51,952 nucleotides of DNA from UBA6120 sp035361955. GTDB taxonomy: Bacteria; Bacillota_I; Bacilli_A; RFN20; CAG-826. Below the pieces are notes generated by a model. That model was not told where the DNA came from. It ran no database searches and saw nothing but the letters and a program-made list of their open reading frames with translations. Numbering within the stretch: position 1 is the first letter of the stretch; every line of letters begins with the position of its first letter. The translations under genes and the position numbers were made by a program. The DNA lies in assembly GCA_035361955.1 (NCBI GenBank), contig DAOSDC010000010.1, positions 1-51,952 on the forward strand, read 5' to 3'. Below, one piece after another: positions 42,710-51,828 of the stretch.

Positions 42710-43930
42710 ATGAAACTCGGATTAGCGCTTGGAAGTGGCGGCTCCAAAGGAGCGTATCAAGTCGGTTTTTTCCAAGCTCTTAAGGAACTTAAAATGCCCT
42801 ATCACGTGATTACGGGAGCCTCCATTGGCGCGCTCAACGGGGCGATTATGGCCGGAGGCGATTTGCCGATGCTTGAAAAACTTTGGCACAATCTCGAAGT
42901 CAAGAAAGTCATGAAGCACGGCATCAATCTCGACCTTGACGAAATATTGCGCAGCGATAAAAAAGAACTACTTAAATTCATCGCTTCATATATCAAGAAC
43001 AAAGGCATGGATATCAGTCCTTTCAAATCGTTGATTGCCGAGCATCTTGACATCGACAAACTGCTGAAGGCACCTGTTGATTTTGCCATCACCGTAGCCA
43101 CTTACCCCAAAATGGTGGGAAAAGACATCATTATCAAAGACGTCAAACGTGAAGAAATCGCCGATTACTTATTAGCGAGCGCCAGTTGTTATCCGGCGTT
43201 CCCCGTCACTAAGATTGGCGAGGAAAATTATATTGATGGCGCCTATTATGATCGCCTTCCAATTGATTTGGCATTTCGACTCGGTTCTGATCACGTGATT
43301 GCCGTCGATTTGAACACGGTTGCTTACTCTCACCCTGAATATCTTGATAAAGCCAATGTCACCTACATCCGCAGTTATCACCACCTCGGCCCGTTTTTGA
43401 TGATCAAACCTGACATCATGGCCCGAAACATGCGACTAGGCTATCTCGACACCATGAAGAAATTCGGCAAATATCTCGGCTTCAAATACACGTTTAAAAT
43501 TACGGCCGCCTTCGATAAAAAGGCGAGTGAAATCAATCATATTATCGCTAAAGCGGGGATTGAAGAACTTGATTTTTTCCTGACCTCGAAAATCCATGAG
43601 ACAATGACCGATCGTACGCGCTATTTAAGATTTTTGGAAATCATCGCTGAAGCGGCCGATCTTGATCCTTTAAAGATTTATGAGATTCCGCAACTGACAA
43701 CCGAAATCGATCAAGCTATTAGCGTTAACATGCATCATAAGAATTGGATTAACAAACGACCAGGCGAGCAACAACTCCGGCTCCAAACGATGAGAAAAGC
43801 AGCACGACTCGGTATGATTAAGCAAATCGCGCTTGAAAAATTGGAACTACCGGAGGCAACCAAGACGATGTTGGCCATGCATTTCCCCGAATTATATTTC
43901 ACCGCCATTTATTATGGTCTTGTAAAGTAG
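42710..43930 (+). CDS. patatin-like phospholipase A (second copy)
   Basis: 406 aa paralogue of the gene before it. GSGGSKGAYQVG, Ser 38 in GASIG, Asp 176 in YIDGAYYDRLP (DGA instead of DGG). Same C-terminal layout, but this one has a strong SD (AGGAGG), unlike the first. The GT-D-like gene starts one base after its stop. Confidence 0.9.
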   Translation: MKLGLALGSGGSKGAYQVGFFQALKELKMPYHVITGASIGALNGAIMAGGDLPMLEKLWHNLEVKKVMKHGINLDLDEILRSDKKELLKFIASYIKNKGMDISPFKSLIAEHLDIDKLLKAPVDFAITVATYPKMVGKDIIIKDVKREEIADYLLASASCYPAFPVTKIGEENYIDGAYYDRLPIDLAFRLGSDHVIAVDLNTVAYSHPEYLDKANVTYIRSYHHLGPFLMIKPDIMARNMRLGYLDTMKKFGKYLGFKYTFKITAAFDKKASEINHIIAKAGIEELDFFLTSKIHETMTDRTRYLRFLEIIAEAADLDPLKIYEIPQLTTEIDQAISVNMHHKNWINKRPGEQQLRLQTMRKAARLGMIKQIALEKLELPEATKTMLAMHFPELYFTAIYYGLVK

Positions 43931-43931
43931 C

Positions 43932-44885
43932 ATGTCTTCGCTCGTCCCCTATCGCAAAAAAATAACCTATGTGGCGTATTTTTTAAAGAATGCTTGGTTT
44001 GTTTTGTTATGGAAACTGTTTCGTCGCAAAAAACGCGTCGAACGTTTTTCGGGTATTAAAGGAATCTCGCAAGATTTTAGTAACGAGACGCTGAAGCAAG
44101 CCATCAATAGCGGCATTCCTTTCGCCGCGATAAGGTTCGGAGCTACCGAATTAAGCTGTTTGAACAATTATGAAAAGATTCAGATGGGCTGGCGTCACGA
44201 TTATAAAAAATCGGTCAAATATTCGATGAAAAACAATGCCGGATTTTTTCCGACCACCGATGCCAACTTGACATACTACTGCACGCAGTATCTTAAAGAA
44301 CTGCCAAAAACAGACATCCTTGGTATTTCTGGCATCCACATGGAAGATTATTTTTTTCGAAAGCATATTCCCCACGCGAAAATCATTCAATACAACGCGT
44401 TTGAACCATTGATGGGCGATTGGACTGAGACGCTGAAAGGCAAACGTGTTTTGGTCATTTCTCCATTCGCTAAACTGATCGAATCCCAATATGCCAAGAA
44501 AGAAGAAATCATCACCAATCGCCGGGTACTACCTGATTTCAAGCTCATTACGATCGAGGCCGTCCAAACGATCGGCGAACAATACGACGAGCGCTTCCAC
44601 AACTGGTTTGAGGCGCTTGATTATTTGAAAGTCGAAATCGTTAAGCACGATTTTGACATCGCGCTTGTGGGCGCCGGCGCTTATGGCACGCATCTATGCT
44701 GGTTTATCAAAAGCATTGGCAAGCAAGCAATACAAACGGGCGGAGCGACGCAGCTCCTATTTGGTATAATGGGAAAAAGATGGGAAAAGCGATCCCATGT
44801 GACGCGTTATGTCACTTCTTCATGGACGCGCCCAAACAATAAACCTCAAGGTGCCGAACAAGTTGAAAAAGGATGTTATTGGTAA
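43932..44885 (+). CDS. GT-D-fold-like polysaccharide biosynthesis protein
   Basis: 317 aa. IRFGATELSCL resembles the RFGDGE-type donor motif of GT-D glycosyltransferases, and the second half DIALVGAGAYGTHLCWFIKSIGKQAIQTGG-x-x-QLLFGIMGKRW ending in GCYW is a pattern I associate with capsule-locus proteins of this kind. The usual Asp-x-Asp/Glu metal site is not fully present (ATE), so activity is uncertain. One helix-like stretch near the N-terminus (about 15-28) may tether it to the membrane. Overlaps the next gene by 1 bp (TAATG). Confidence 0.6.
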   Translation: MSSLVPYRKKITYVAYFLKNAWFVLLWKLFRRKKRVERFSGIKGISQDFSNETLKQAINSGIPFAAIRFGATELSCLNNYEKIQMGWRHDYKKSVKYSMKNNAGFFPTTDANLTYYCTQYLKELPKTDILGISGIHMEDYFFRKHIPHAKIIQYNAFEPLMGDWTETLKGKRVLVISPFAKLIESQYAKKEEIITNRRVLPDFKLITIEAVQTIGEQYDERFHNWFEALDYLKVEIVKHDFDIALVGAGAYGTHLCWFIKSIGKQAIQTGGATQLLFGIMGKRWEKRSHVTRYVTSSWTRPNNKPQGAEQVEKGCYW

Positions 44886-46267
44886 TGGATAAAATAAAGC
44901 TCGTCACATATAAGAAAAAGTATGCTTCACTATTATCGTTTCTGGCCATTGAATTATTGTTGTTCACGAGTCTAAACCTTGCCAACTACGGAATGCTATT
45001 CCGATATTTATCAATCCTATTAGCGGTTGGATTAATCCCTATCACGCTGATGTCATACAAAAAGGAAGATTGGCTTAACGTTGGTTTGCTGTTTGGCTTG
45101 CCACTATTTGCTTATGGGGCATTCATGGCGTTTTCGCCACTTTACTATTTGCTCCAAAATGTCGTCGACAACATTGTGATGATTTTGTCGATTATGGCAT
45201 TTTTACTCATTGGTTTAACCTTAGCGCAAACCGAAGACTTTCAAATCGAAAAGGGTTTAGCAGCCATTTTTGCCGGATTAACAATTCTTTTAGCGATCTC
45301 GCTAGTGTATACGTTATGGCGTTACACGTTCTTTTATGTGATTCGATATGCCGGACAAACGCTTTATTTTGATGGCGAAGCTTATGCGATATCGAATGAA
45401 GCTAAATTCTTGTTCGGGTTCGATTTTAAAGAAGTGACGACAAGTTATTTCGCTTCGTATGCGACGATTTTGGCACCGCTGTCGCTGGGTCTATTTTTTA
45501 TTCCGTTGAAACAAATCAAGAAGTTTGATTTTATTTGGATTGGCGCGGGTGCGATTGGACTGCTGTCGATTGCATTCTTACCATATGTCAGCGCCATCAA
45601 ATATCTCGTCCCGGCCCTAGTGTTAACTCTATTCCTTCGTTTTTATCCGAAAGGTGCGAAATGGCGCGCCGCCGCTACTTATGCCATCTATGCGTTTATT
45701 GCCATATTTATCGTCGCGGCGATACTATTGTTGCTTTATGCGTTTGAAGTTCCGTTTATGAGTGATCTGGTCGCTTCGAATCCGATTTTCCGTCGCGTAT
45801 TTGGCAATTCCATCGTCACCGGTTACGCCAAAGTAATTGCCGCCTCATTCGCGCATCCGTTTGGTGGATTACATCCAATCATCGTGGGTAACAGCTTTAT
45901 CGAATCGACGCGCAGTGCGTTTTTCGACACGTTGTACCAAGGTGGGTTTTTCCCAGTGCTCGGTCTACTCGCCCTCGTCGGCTTTGGTGGCTATTCCCTT
46001 GTTATTTATTACAATAAATCAACCGATGCCAAGCATCACAAGATGCTGATAATCGTGTTCCTATTAACTTTTATCGTCAATGCGTTTTTCAATTATGATT
46101 ACGCGCCATTTGTCCGTGAAGGACAACGTATTTATAAAACGCCGTTTTTCTCCGACCTGACGAGTCTTATGGCACTCTTTTTAATTGGTTATGCGTATCA
46201 ATCAGGTCTTGCGGGCGCCAAAAAGAAAAGCGAAGCCTTCATCGCGGCTTCGCCAAATGTCGAATAA
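44885..46267 (+). CDS. O-antigen ligase/polymerase-like membrane protein
   Basis: 460 aa with about eleven predicted helices and one large extracytoplasmic loop after helix 9 (about 300-345, FEVPFMSD...ESTRSAFFDTLYQGG), where O-antigen ligases and Wzy polymerases keep their catalytic loop. Start at ATG 44885, overlapping the upstream stop; an in-frame ATG 44873 touches the SD. Family assignment rests on topology and context. Confidence 0.6.
   Translation: MDKIKLVTYKKKYASLLSFLAIELLLFTSLNLANYGMLFRYLSILLAVGLIPITLMSYKKEDWLNVGLLFGLPLFAYGAFMAFSPLYYLLQNVVDNIVMILSIMAFLLIGLTLAQTEDFQIEKGLAAIFAGLTILLAISLVYTLWRYTFFYVIRYAGQTLYFDGEAYAISNEAKFLFGFDFKEVTTSYFASYATILAPLSLGLFFIPLKQIKKFDFIWIGAGAIGLLSIAFLPYVSAIKYLVPALVLTLFLRFYPKGAKWRAAATYAIYAFIAIFIVAAILLLLYAFEVPFMSDLVASNPIFRRVFGNSIVTGYAKVIAASFAHPFGGLHPIIVGNSFIESTRSAFFDTLYQGGFFPVLGLLALVGFGGYSLVIYYNKSTDAKHHKMLIIVFLLTFIVNAFFNYDYAPFVREGQRIYKTPFFSDLTSLMALFLIGYAYQSGLAGAKKKSEAFIAASPNVE
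46221..46253 (-). terminator. minus-strand terminator inside the 3' end of the polymerase-like gene
   Basis: On the minus strand GCGAAGCC (46253-46246) pairs with GGCTTCGC (46237-46230), 8-nt loop, then TTTTCTTTTT. It serves the lipoprotein gene at 46278 and overlaps coding sequence of the opposite gene. Confidence 0.7.
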
Positions 46268-46277
46268 CCAAAAACGC

Positions 46278-47072
46278 TTATTGCCAAACGCTTTTCGGCA
46301 GTAGCATTTCATAAACGAATAATGCCGTTAAATCCGGGTCACTACTCGCTGCAGCAGCATCGAGTATTTGGTATGTGACGCTATAAGCATTAGCGCCTGA
46401 TAAATTGATGGTTGTGACGTCACTGAAATAAAAACCATAAAATTGCGGGAAATCGGTGCCCCGTAATCCAAACACATCGAATTGAAACACATGTTGTGCG
46501 TATTGATTTTCCGCTGTCGGAATGTAAAACGACAAATTGACGCGTACATCGGTAATTTTGACACCGCCAAGATAGGTATCAGCGCCGGCTTTAAGATAAA
46601 GCCCGACGTGATCGACGCTAACTAGCGCTTTGGGAAAAACATAGCCGTAACCGCTTGCTTGAAGCTGTAATCGGCTTTTGGAAATGCGTACGGCGTCGGA
46701 GCAGTGCAAGATGCCGTCGTAAAGCTTGCTTTCAAAGCCATATTTTACTTCCGGCAACGTCAATGACAATTTGTTAGTGGTCGAGTAAATGTCATCGTTG
46801 ACCATGGTTGGCGTGCCATTATTATCATAGAAGCGGTCAGCCGTCTTCAAATTGGCAACACCGGTGACTAAATCCTCGGAATCGACGACATGGGTCTGGA
46901 CGCTGGCGATATGTTGGGATGCCAAACTCGTGCCAAGCACTTCATCGACATACATATTGTCGGAAAAAAGTTGCGTATGATAAAGATTACGGTCGAGGGC
47001 CGTGGCTACGTCTTGGCCACAAGATGCCAAGGCAATTAAACTTAATCCAATTAGCAAGTATTGTTTTTTCAA
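46278..47072 (-). CDS. lipoprotein of unknown function
   Basis: 264 aa with signal MKKQYLLIGLSLIALASC (Cys 18) and a mostly beta-structured mature part. No family recognised. Start codon is TTG at 47072, with SD AGGGAG 8 nt upstream. Lies 12 bp after the TupA-like gene and should be in its transcript. Confidence 0.7.
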   Translation of the reverse strand: MKKQYLLIGLSLIALASCGQDVATALDRNLYHTQLFSDNMYVDEVLGTSLASQHIASVQTHVVDSEDLVTGVANLKTADRFYDNNGTPTMVNDDIYSTTNKLSLTLPEVKYGFESKLYDGILHCSDAVRISKSRLQLQASGYGYVFPKALVSVDHVGLYLKAGADTYLGGVKITDVRVNLSFYIPTAENQYAQHVFQFDVFGLRGTDFPQFYGFYFSDVTTINLSGANAYSVTYQILDAAAASSDPDLTALFVYEMLLPKSVWQ

Positions 47073-47084
47073 TCGTGATGCTCC

Positions 47085-47990
47085 CTAAAGAAAGTGGCTG
47101 ATGTCGAGCCAAGCGCCCATTTCATAGTCAACCTTGTCATCGTCTAATAGCAAGGTGCCTTTCGCGGGCGTGAACGTCATTTCGCTAAAAAATATTTTAC
47201 CATCTATGCAGTACAGGTCAACTCGCACGAATGGAAATGGCGCGGCGACGCGCTCGGCCAAAGCGACCATTTCGTCGAAATTTTCAGGTTTTTGGATCGG
47301 TTGATCGGCGCTTTTCCACCCGTTGAACTGGCTGCCGTCAAATCTCGTCCAATCGATATAAAAATTCGTATAGCGAATGTCTTTTCCGCGTCCGGTGACG
47401 ACGTATAGGCTTTTGGCTTTTCCGTTGAAGACATGAATTTTATACTCGATTGGCAGTTCTTGCGCGGTGCCTAGAAACCGTTCAATCAAAATGCGGGGTT
47501 TAATCGGGCTGTAGTGACGTTCAATCGTCAGTTTGCCGTAATCGGTTTGCAACCATTTGTCGAATTGTTTTTTTGTGGTCGGAACGTCAAGTTGGTTTTT
47601 ATAGATGACTATCGTATTGTAGGCGCATGCGTGTGAGCATTTAATGACGAACGAACTTGGAAGGCTGGCGAAGTCGATATCGTCAAAACGTTGGTAAACA
47701 CCCTCACTCGGTATCAAATAACGCGAGAGACCCAAATCCGATAGGTAGTCGCGGACCCCGATGCGATCAGAACAGTGAATCGCCAACTGATCAAAGGGAT
47801 ATACATACAAGCGTAGATACTGAAGTTTCTCAGTATAGCGCACCGGATGTTTTAAATTGAGACGATGGCGTGTCAAATAGCGATATTGCCAACGGACGAG
47901 CGTTACGGGGAAAACCGTGCGCATTAAAGCACGCACTGGCTCGAACAGCGCTTTTTGGAATGGCTTGAGTTTGCGAAATTTCGAATTCAT
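47085..47990 (-). CDS. TupA-like ATP-grasp polysaccharide protein
   Basis: 301 aa. PVRYTEKLQYLRLYV near the N-terminus, SDRIGVRDY, SFVIKCSHACAYNTIV, EYKIHVFNG and FVRVDLYCIDGKIFFSEMTFTPAKG are the TupA-like ATP-grasp landmarks. Family members ligate or modify teichuronic-acid or capsule precursors. The TTGTAA-17 bp-GATAAT promoter (48027-47999) ends 8 nt before the ATG, with no SD. Confidence 0.85.
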   Translation of the reverse strand: MNSKFRKLKPFQKALFEPVRALMRTVFPVTLVRWQYRYLTRHRLNLKHPVRYTEKLQYLRLYVYPFDQLAIHCSDRIGVRDYLSDLGLSRYLIPSEGVYQRFDDIDFASLPSSFVIKCSHACAYNTIVIYKNQLDVPTTKKQFDKWLQTDYGKLTIERHYSPIKPRILIERFLGTAQELPIEYKIHVFNGKAKSLYVVTGRGKDIRYTNFYIDWTRFDGSQFNGWKSADQPIQKPENFDEMVALAERVAAPFPFVRVDLYCIDGKIFFSEMTFTPAKGTLLLDDDKVDYEMGAWLDISHFL

Positions 47991-47998
47991 GATTATTT

Positions 47999-48027
47999 AT
48001 TATCAATCAGAGACATGATGATTACAA
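47999..48027 (-). promoter_or_regulatory. promoter abutting the TupA-like gene
   Basis: On the minus strand TTGTAA (48027-48022), 17-bp spacer, GATAAT (48004-47999), 8 nt to ATG 47990. Predicted leaderless. Confidence 0.55.
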
Positions 48028-48036
48028 ATAATAACA

Positions 48037-48067
48037 AAATAAAAAGGTCGGGGTCTGCCCCAACCTT
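48037..48067 (-). terminator. terminator of the TM2 gene
   Basis: On the minus strand, 10-bp stem (48067-48058 with 48053-48044, one G-T pair), 4-nt loop, then TTTATTTTG. Confidence 0.85.
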
Positions 48068-48088
48068 GGAGTTTGATTCACAAAATGG

Positions 48089-48301
48089 TTATAACTTGAT
48101 TTTTTTACCGTCTTTATCGGTAAAGCTCCCCAATATGATCATAATAAAGTCAATCAGTACCCAAATGCCGAATCCACCTAGCGTAAATAGCTGTAGCAAT
48201 CCGGTGCCGATTTTCCCGACATAGAAGCGGTGCATGCCCAATGTCCCTAAAAAGAAACAGAGTAATAAGGTCACTAAGCCGGTCTTTTCACTGTATTCCA
48301 T
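48089..48301 (-). CDS. TM2-domain protein
   Basis: 70 aa: FFLGTLGMHRFYVGKIGTG and a second helix with FGIWVLIDFIMIILG, the full TM2 signature. ATG 48301 has SD AAGGAG at 7 nt; an extension to 48373 lacks one. Function unknown. Confidence 0.9.
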   Translation of the reverse strand: MEYSEKTGLVTLLLCFFLGTLGMHRFYVGKIGTGLLQLFTLGGFGIWVLIDFIMIILGSFTDKDGKKIKL

Positions 48302-48428
48302 CGTTATTCTCCTTTTTCTTTTAAGATAACAAACAATGACGCTTAAGTGCTGTTTTATCTCATAAAAATGCAATTATTAATGAAAACTTTAACGAAAAAC
48401 AACAAACTCAGTTACAATTAATGCGATT

Positions 48429-49616
48429 ATGAGAATATTCGCCGTTTGTCAATTCTATCATCCTGAAAATTTCACGATTACGCCACTGATGCGGCAACTC
48501 GTGGCATTGGGGCATGAAGTCACAATCGTGACTGGTCGCCCTAACGCCGGTTTTGGTCACATTCTAAACGAATATAAAAAAGTTAAATTCGAGATTATCG
48601 ATGGTGTAAAAGTACATCGATTGCCAATTATTGCGCGACGCCAAAACAAAATATCACTAATAATCAATTACTTTTCTTATTATTTTTTGGCGCGCAGCTT
48701 CGTCAAAAAGCACCGAGGTGAGTACGATGTCGTGTTCACAATGAGTTTGTCACCGGTCATTTCGATGGTTCCCGCAATCGATTTTGCGAGAAAACATAAG
48801 TTACCGTTATTGATGTATTGCGTTGACATTTGGCCCGAATCGGTCGTTTTTACTAATAACATCGCCAACAATTCACTTGGTTATCGCTACTTGAAAAATT
48901 GGTCGAAACGCATCTACCAAGCCGCCGACCGCATTTTGGTCGGTTCACCGACTTATCAAACCTACATGCATGAAGAACATGGAATCCAGTATCGAAAAAT
49001 GGCGACACTTGTCCAGCCATCGTTAGCGAGTGGTCTCCAAGGCGCGCCACGGCAATTCGAAGCCAAGCATAACCTGGTTTACATCGGCAACTTTGGACAA
49101 GTTCAATTACTCGATGAATTGCTTGAAGTTTTACTCGATTACAAGAATAGCGATTTGCACGTACACCTAATCGGTTATGGCACGGCGCTTCCTCGATTAT
49201 TGTCGTTTATCGATACCAATGGTTTATCGCAAATCGTTAAATATTACGGAACCCTATCAAGCGATGTGGCGGCGACGTTTATTCCTAACGCCGATGCCTT
49301 ACTCGTTCCGCTTAAAGCGGGCGGATATGTCGGAGCGACCGTTCCCAACAAGCTAATTTTGTATCTAGGCTATGGCCGACCAATCATCGGCGCGCTCGTT
49401 GGCGATGGCCGAAACATCCTACAAGAAGCTGGAGGCGGTCTGTTGGTTACTCCTTCCAAGGATGGTCTGAAACAGGGCATCGAATGGATGCTACGATTGT
49501 CAGAACAAGAAAAAATCGCGCTGGGAGCGCGAAATATCGCCTATTTCAATGAAAATCATACACTAGAAATAACGGCCAAACGGCTCGAGTCTTATTTAAG
49601 CGAATTGATAAATTGA
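48429..49616 (+). CDS. GT4 glycosyltransferase, WbuB-like
   Basis: 395 aa GT-B enzyme: CQFYHPENFTITPLM at the acceptor side, RPNAGFG, YCVDIWPES, VGSPTYQTYM, donor-domain strand LVYIGNFGQVQ and KAGGYVGATVPNKL in place of the E-x7-E region, as in WbuB-type fucosamine transferases. Builds a surface glycan. TACAAT (48413-48418) lies 10 nt before ATG 48429, with no SD. The 3' end overlaps the opposite gene by 25 bp. Confidence 0.88.
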   Translation: MRIFAVCQFYHPENFTITPLMRQLVALGHEVTIVTGRPNAGFGHILNEYKKVKFEIIDGVKVHRLPIIARRQNKISLIINYFSYYFLARSFVKKHRGEYDVVFTMSLSPVISMVPAIDFARKHKLPLLMYCVDIWPESVVFTNNIANNSLGYRYLKNWSKRIYQAADRILVGSPTYQTYMHEEHGIQYRKMATLVQPSLASGLQGAPRQFEAKHNLVYIGNFGQVQLLDELLEVLLDYKNSDLHVHLIGYGTALPRLLSFIDTNGLSQIVKYYGTLSSDVAATFIPNADALLVPLKAGGYVGATVPNKLILYLGYGRPIIGALVGDGRNILQEAGGGLLVTPSKDGLKQGIEWMLRLSEQEKIALGARNIAYFNENHTLEITAKRLESYLSELIN

Positions 49617-50740
49617 ACGAGACTGGCACCTACGGCTTGAATCCCGTATTCCGATAACACGACTTCTTTCGATTTTTTCGCTAAACGGTCTTTACCAGAA
49701 AGCGTCATATTCATAAATTCGACGATAGCCATCCGCAAATCGGAAAGCGATCCTTTGCCCGCCCAAATGGCCAGTTTGGGGTATTTTGACGTCAAAAAAT
49801 CGTGTTCGGTCGACATCGTCGGGGCCCCGGAGGTCATGTATTCAAAAAACTTCGAAGGCACCGAGTAGGCATTCAGCATTTTTTCATAGGGACGGGGATT
49901 GACGTTAATGAGCGCACCGGCTTCATATTTGAATGTTTCAAGTTGTGATAATTGACCCAAAAATTTGATGCGCGGATCTTTTTTTAGCGCTTCTTTGACA
50001 AAATGGTCGGGACCATGACCGGCAATGACCAAATCAACGTCATAGGTCGTCGACATAAAAGCATTGATGAGCGTGTGGACGCCGTATCGTTCGTGCAAAG
50101 CTCCTGCAAAAAAGATGTAGGGACGTTGATAACTGGAAAAGGCGCTACGAACTTCTGCAATGCCAGGAAGGTTTAGGTGCGGTTTGTGGTGGGGATTGAC
50201 GAGCACGTCAAGTGCTTCGGTCAGCGGTATGTAATAATCAAATGATTGCATGTCTTTGATGCTGGCGCTAGCTTGTCGCTTCTTGGCTCCGGTCAATAAC
50301 AGCGGATGGTCGGTGACGACGGCCAGCGTTTTTAAATGATATTTAGCCGATGCCTTCTTTGCCAATCTTCTTAAAGTGCCATTCATGGCATCGACGACTA
50401 GTAATGGTTTATCACCTTGGCGCCGATTGGTCAGTTCGCTGATGAGTTTCAAGCCCTCATCGATAATTTTGGTTTGCTTAACGAACTTCTTATTATGAAT
50501 TGGCAAATAGTGGTAATAGATTTTGTTTTTTTTCTTCCATTCATATGGTAAAAACGGCGGATCGTTATAAGCTGCCAGCGGCCGATATGAGATAACGGTG
50601 ACCGGATAAGATATCGCAAAGGCGCGAATCAAGCGATGGTGAAAGTTTTGATTGCTCGGATTGGCTTTATGTTTGACGCTGGCGTTAAGGTCGTCGAAAT
50701 CTTCCGGAAGCATCGAGTTGGTCAAATAGATGATTTTCAT
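49592..50740 (-). CDS. GT4-type glycosyltransferase
   Basis: 382 aa GT-B protein: N-terminal domain MKIIYLTNSMLPEDFDDLNA, donor domain FFAGALHERYGVHTLINAF, GHGPD, KFLGQL and VPSKFFEYMTSGAP. Acceptor unknown. 4-bp overlap with the upstream gene at 50737, so the pair is coupled. Its end overlaps the 48429 gene tail to tail. Confidence 0.88.
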   Translation of the reverse strand: MKIIYLTNSMLPEDFDDLNASVKHKANPSNQNFHHRLIRAFAISYPVTVISYRPLAAYNDPPFLPYEWKKKNKIYYHYLPIHNKKFVKQTKIIDEGLKLISELTNRRQGDKPLLVVDAMNGTLRRLAKKASAKYHLKTLAVVTDHPLLLTGAKKRQASASIKDMQSFDYYIPLTEALDVLVNPHHKPHLNLPGIAEVRSAFSSYQRPYIFFAGALHERYGVHTLINAFMSTTYDVDLVIAGHGPDHFVKEALKKDPRIKFLGQLSQLETFKYEAGALINVNPRPYEKMLNAYSVPSKFFEYMTSGAPTMSTEHDFLTSKYPKLAIWAGKGSLSDLRMAIVEFMNMTLSGKDRLAKKSKEVVLSEYGIQAVGASLVQFINSLK

Positions 50741-51828
50741 ACTGCGATGCGATCAAATGCCTTGAGATGGTGGGCGACCATTTGTTCGAAAGTGTTTGTT
50801 TTGGAAGTGGCAACACAAGCAGGGAACATATCGGCTTTACTTAAGTTAGAAATCGCTTGTAAAATCTCGTCATCATCATCTAAATCAACAAGGTAACCAT
50901 TGACACCGTCAACCACAAGATGCAGGGCGGCCATTACGTGGCGCGAACTAATGACGGGAACTCCTTGTGACAGCGCTTCGTTGATGACGTGACCATAAAT
51001 GTCTTCTTTGCTCAAAATGATGAATCCATCGGCGTGTCGTGTCAATTCCAACAGGCGTTCGCGTTTTTGGTACGGGAGGATGGAAACGTTTTTTAAATCG
51101 TGCTCACTTATATAACGCCGATATTTGGCTTCATCAGGTCCTGACCCAATCAGCAGCAATTGATTCGATTTTGGTCGTTTTGACCAAAGCTGTAGCACGC
51201 GCATGTTGTTTTTGCGATCGACGAACTGACCGGCGCTAATAAACACCGGACCTTTTTTAATTTGCAATTTTTTCCAAAAAGCCGCTTTGGCTTCCATCGT
51301 CAGCGGTTGCTTGGCGATGTCTTTTTCATATATCGTCGCATAAGGGTAGTGCAATATTCGCTCGGAATTTGCTCCATAATGGATTAGGTAAGGATCGACG
51401 TAAGTGGTGGGTGAAAAATAATATGACGCCCCTTTAACGAGCTTTGTTTTCAATTGTTTGCGCCACTTCGGGTCTTCATGGATGACGCCGCCATTGACAT
51501 ATAGCACATAGGGAATTTTTTTCCGTTGCAAGAACCGAATCGTTAAGATTTCGGTAATTGATGAATATCCGTTCATGATGATCAGATCATACCTATTTTT
51601 CCGTAGATGAGCGATGAGTTCAAACGAGATGTGATTTTCAGCCCCGAGCGAAATACCACGCAAAAATATCGTGCGAAAATCATATCGGGTGCGGTCATAA
51701 AAAAACGGATGGCGAAATCCGCTGCTATGACGTTCGAAAACGACGGTCAAATCCACATGGGGCGCCAAGCCGTTAAACAAATCGATTTTATAAGGCGCCG
51801 GATGGGCGAAAACGAAGAGAACTTTCAT
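50737..51828 (-). CDS. GT4-type glycosyltransferase
   Basis: 363 aa GT-B protein: FVFAHPAPYKIDLFNGL at the N-terminus (typical for capsule GT4s), PYVLYVNGGVIHED, FISAGQFVDRKN, LLIGSGPDEAKY, and SKEDIYGHVINEALSQGVP (E-x7-E). First gene of the two-gene minus unit. TATAAT on this strand (51850-51845) lies 16 nt before the ATG. Confidence 0.88.
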   Translation of the reverse strand: MKVLFVFAHPAPYKIDLFNGLAPHVDLTVVFERHSSGFRHPFFYDRTRYDFRTIFLRGISLGAENHISFELIAHLRKNRYDLIIMNGYSSITEILTIRFLQRKKIPYVLYVNGGVIHEDPKWRKQLKTKLVKGASYYFSPTTYVDPYLIHYGANSERILHYPYATIYEKDIAKQPLTMEAKAAFWKKLQIKKGPVFISAGQFVDRKNNMRVLQLWSKRPKSNQLLLIGSGPDEAKYRRYISEHDLKNVSILPYQKRERLLELTRHADGFIILSKEDIYGHVINEALSQGVPVISSRHVMAALHLVVDGVNGYLVDLDDDDEILQAISNLSKADMFPACVATSKTNTFEQMVAHHLKAFDRIAV

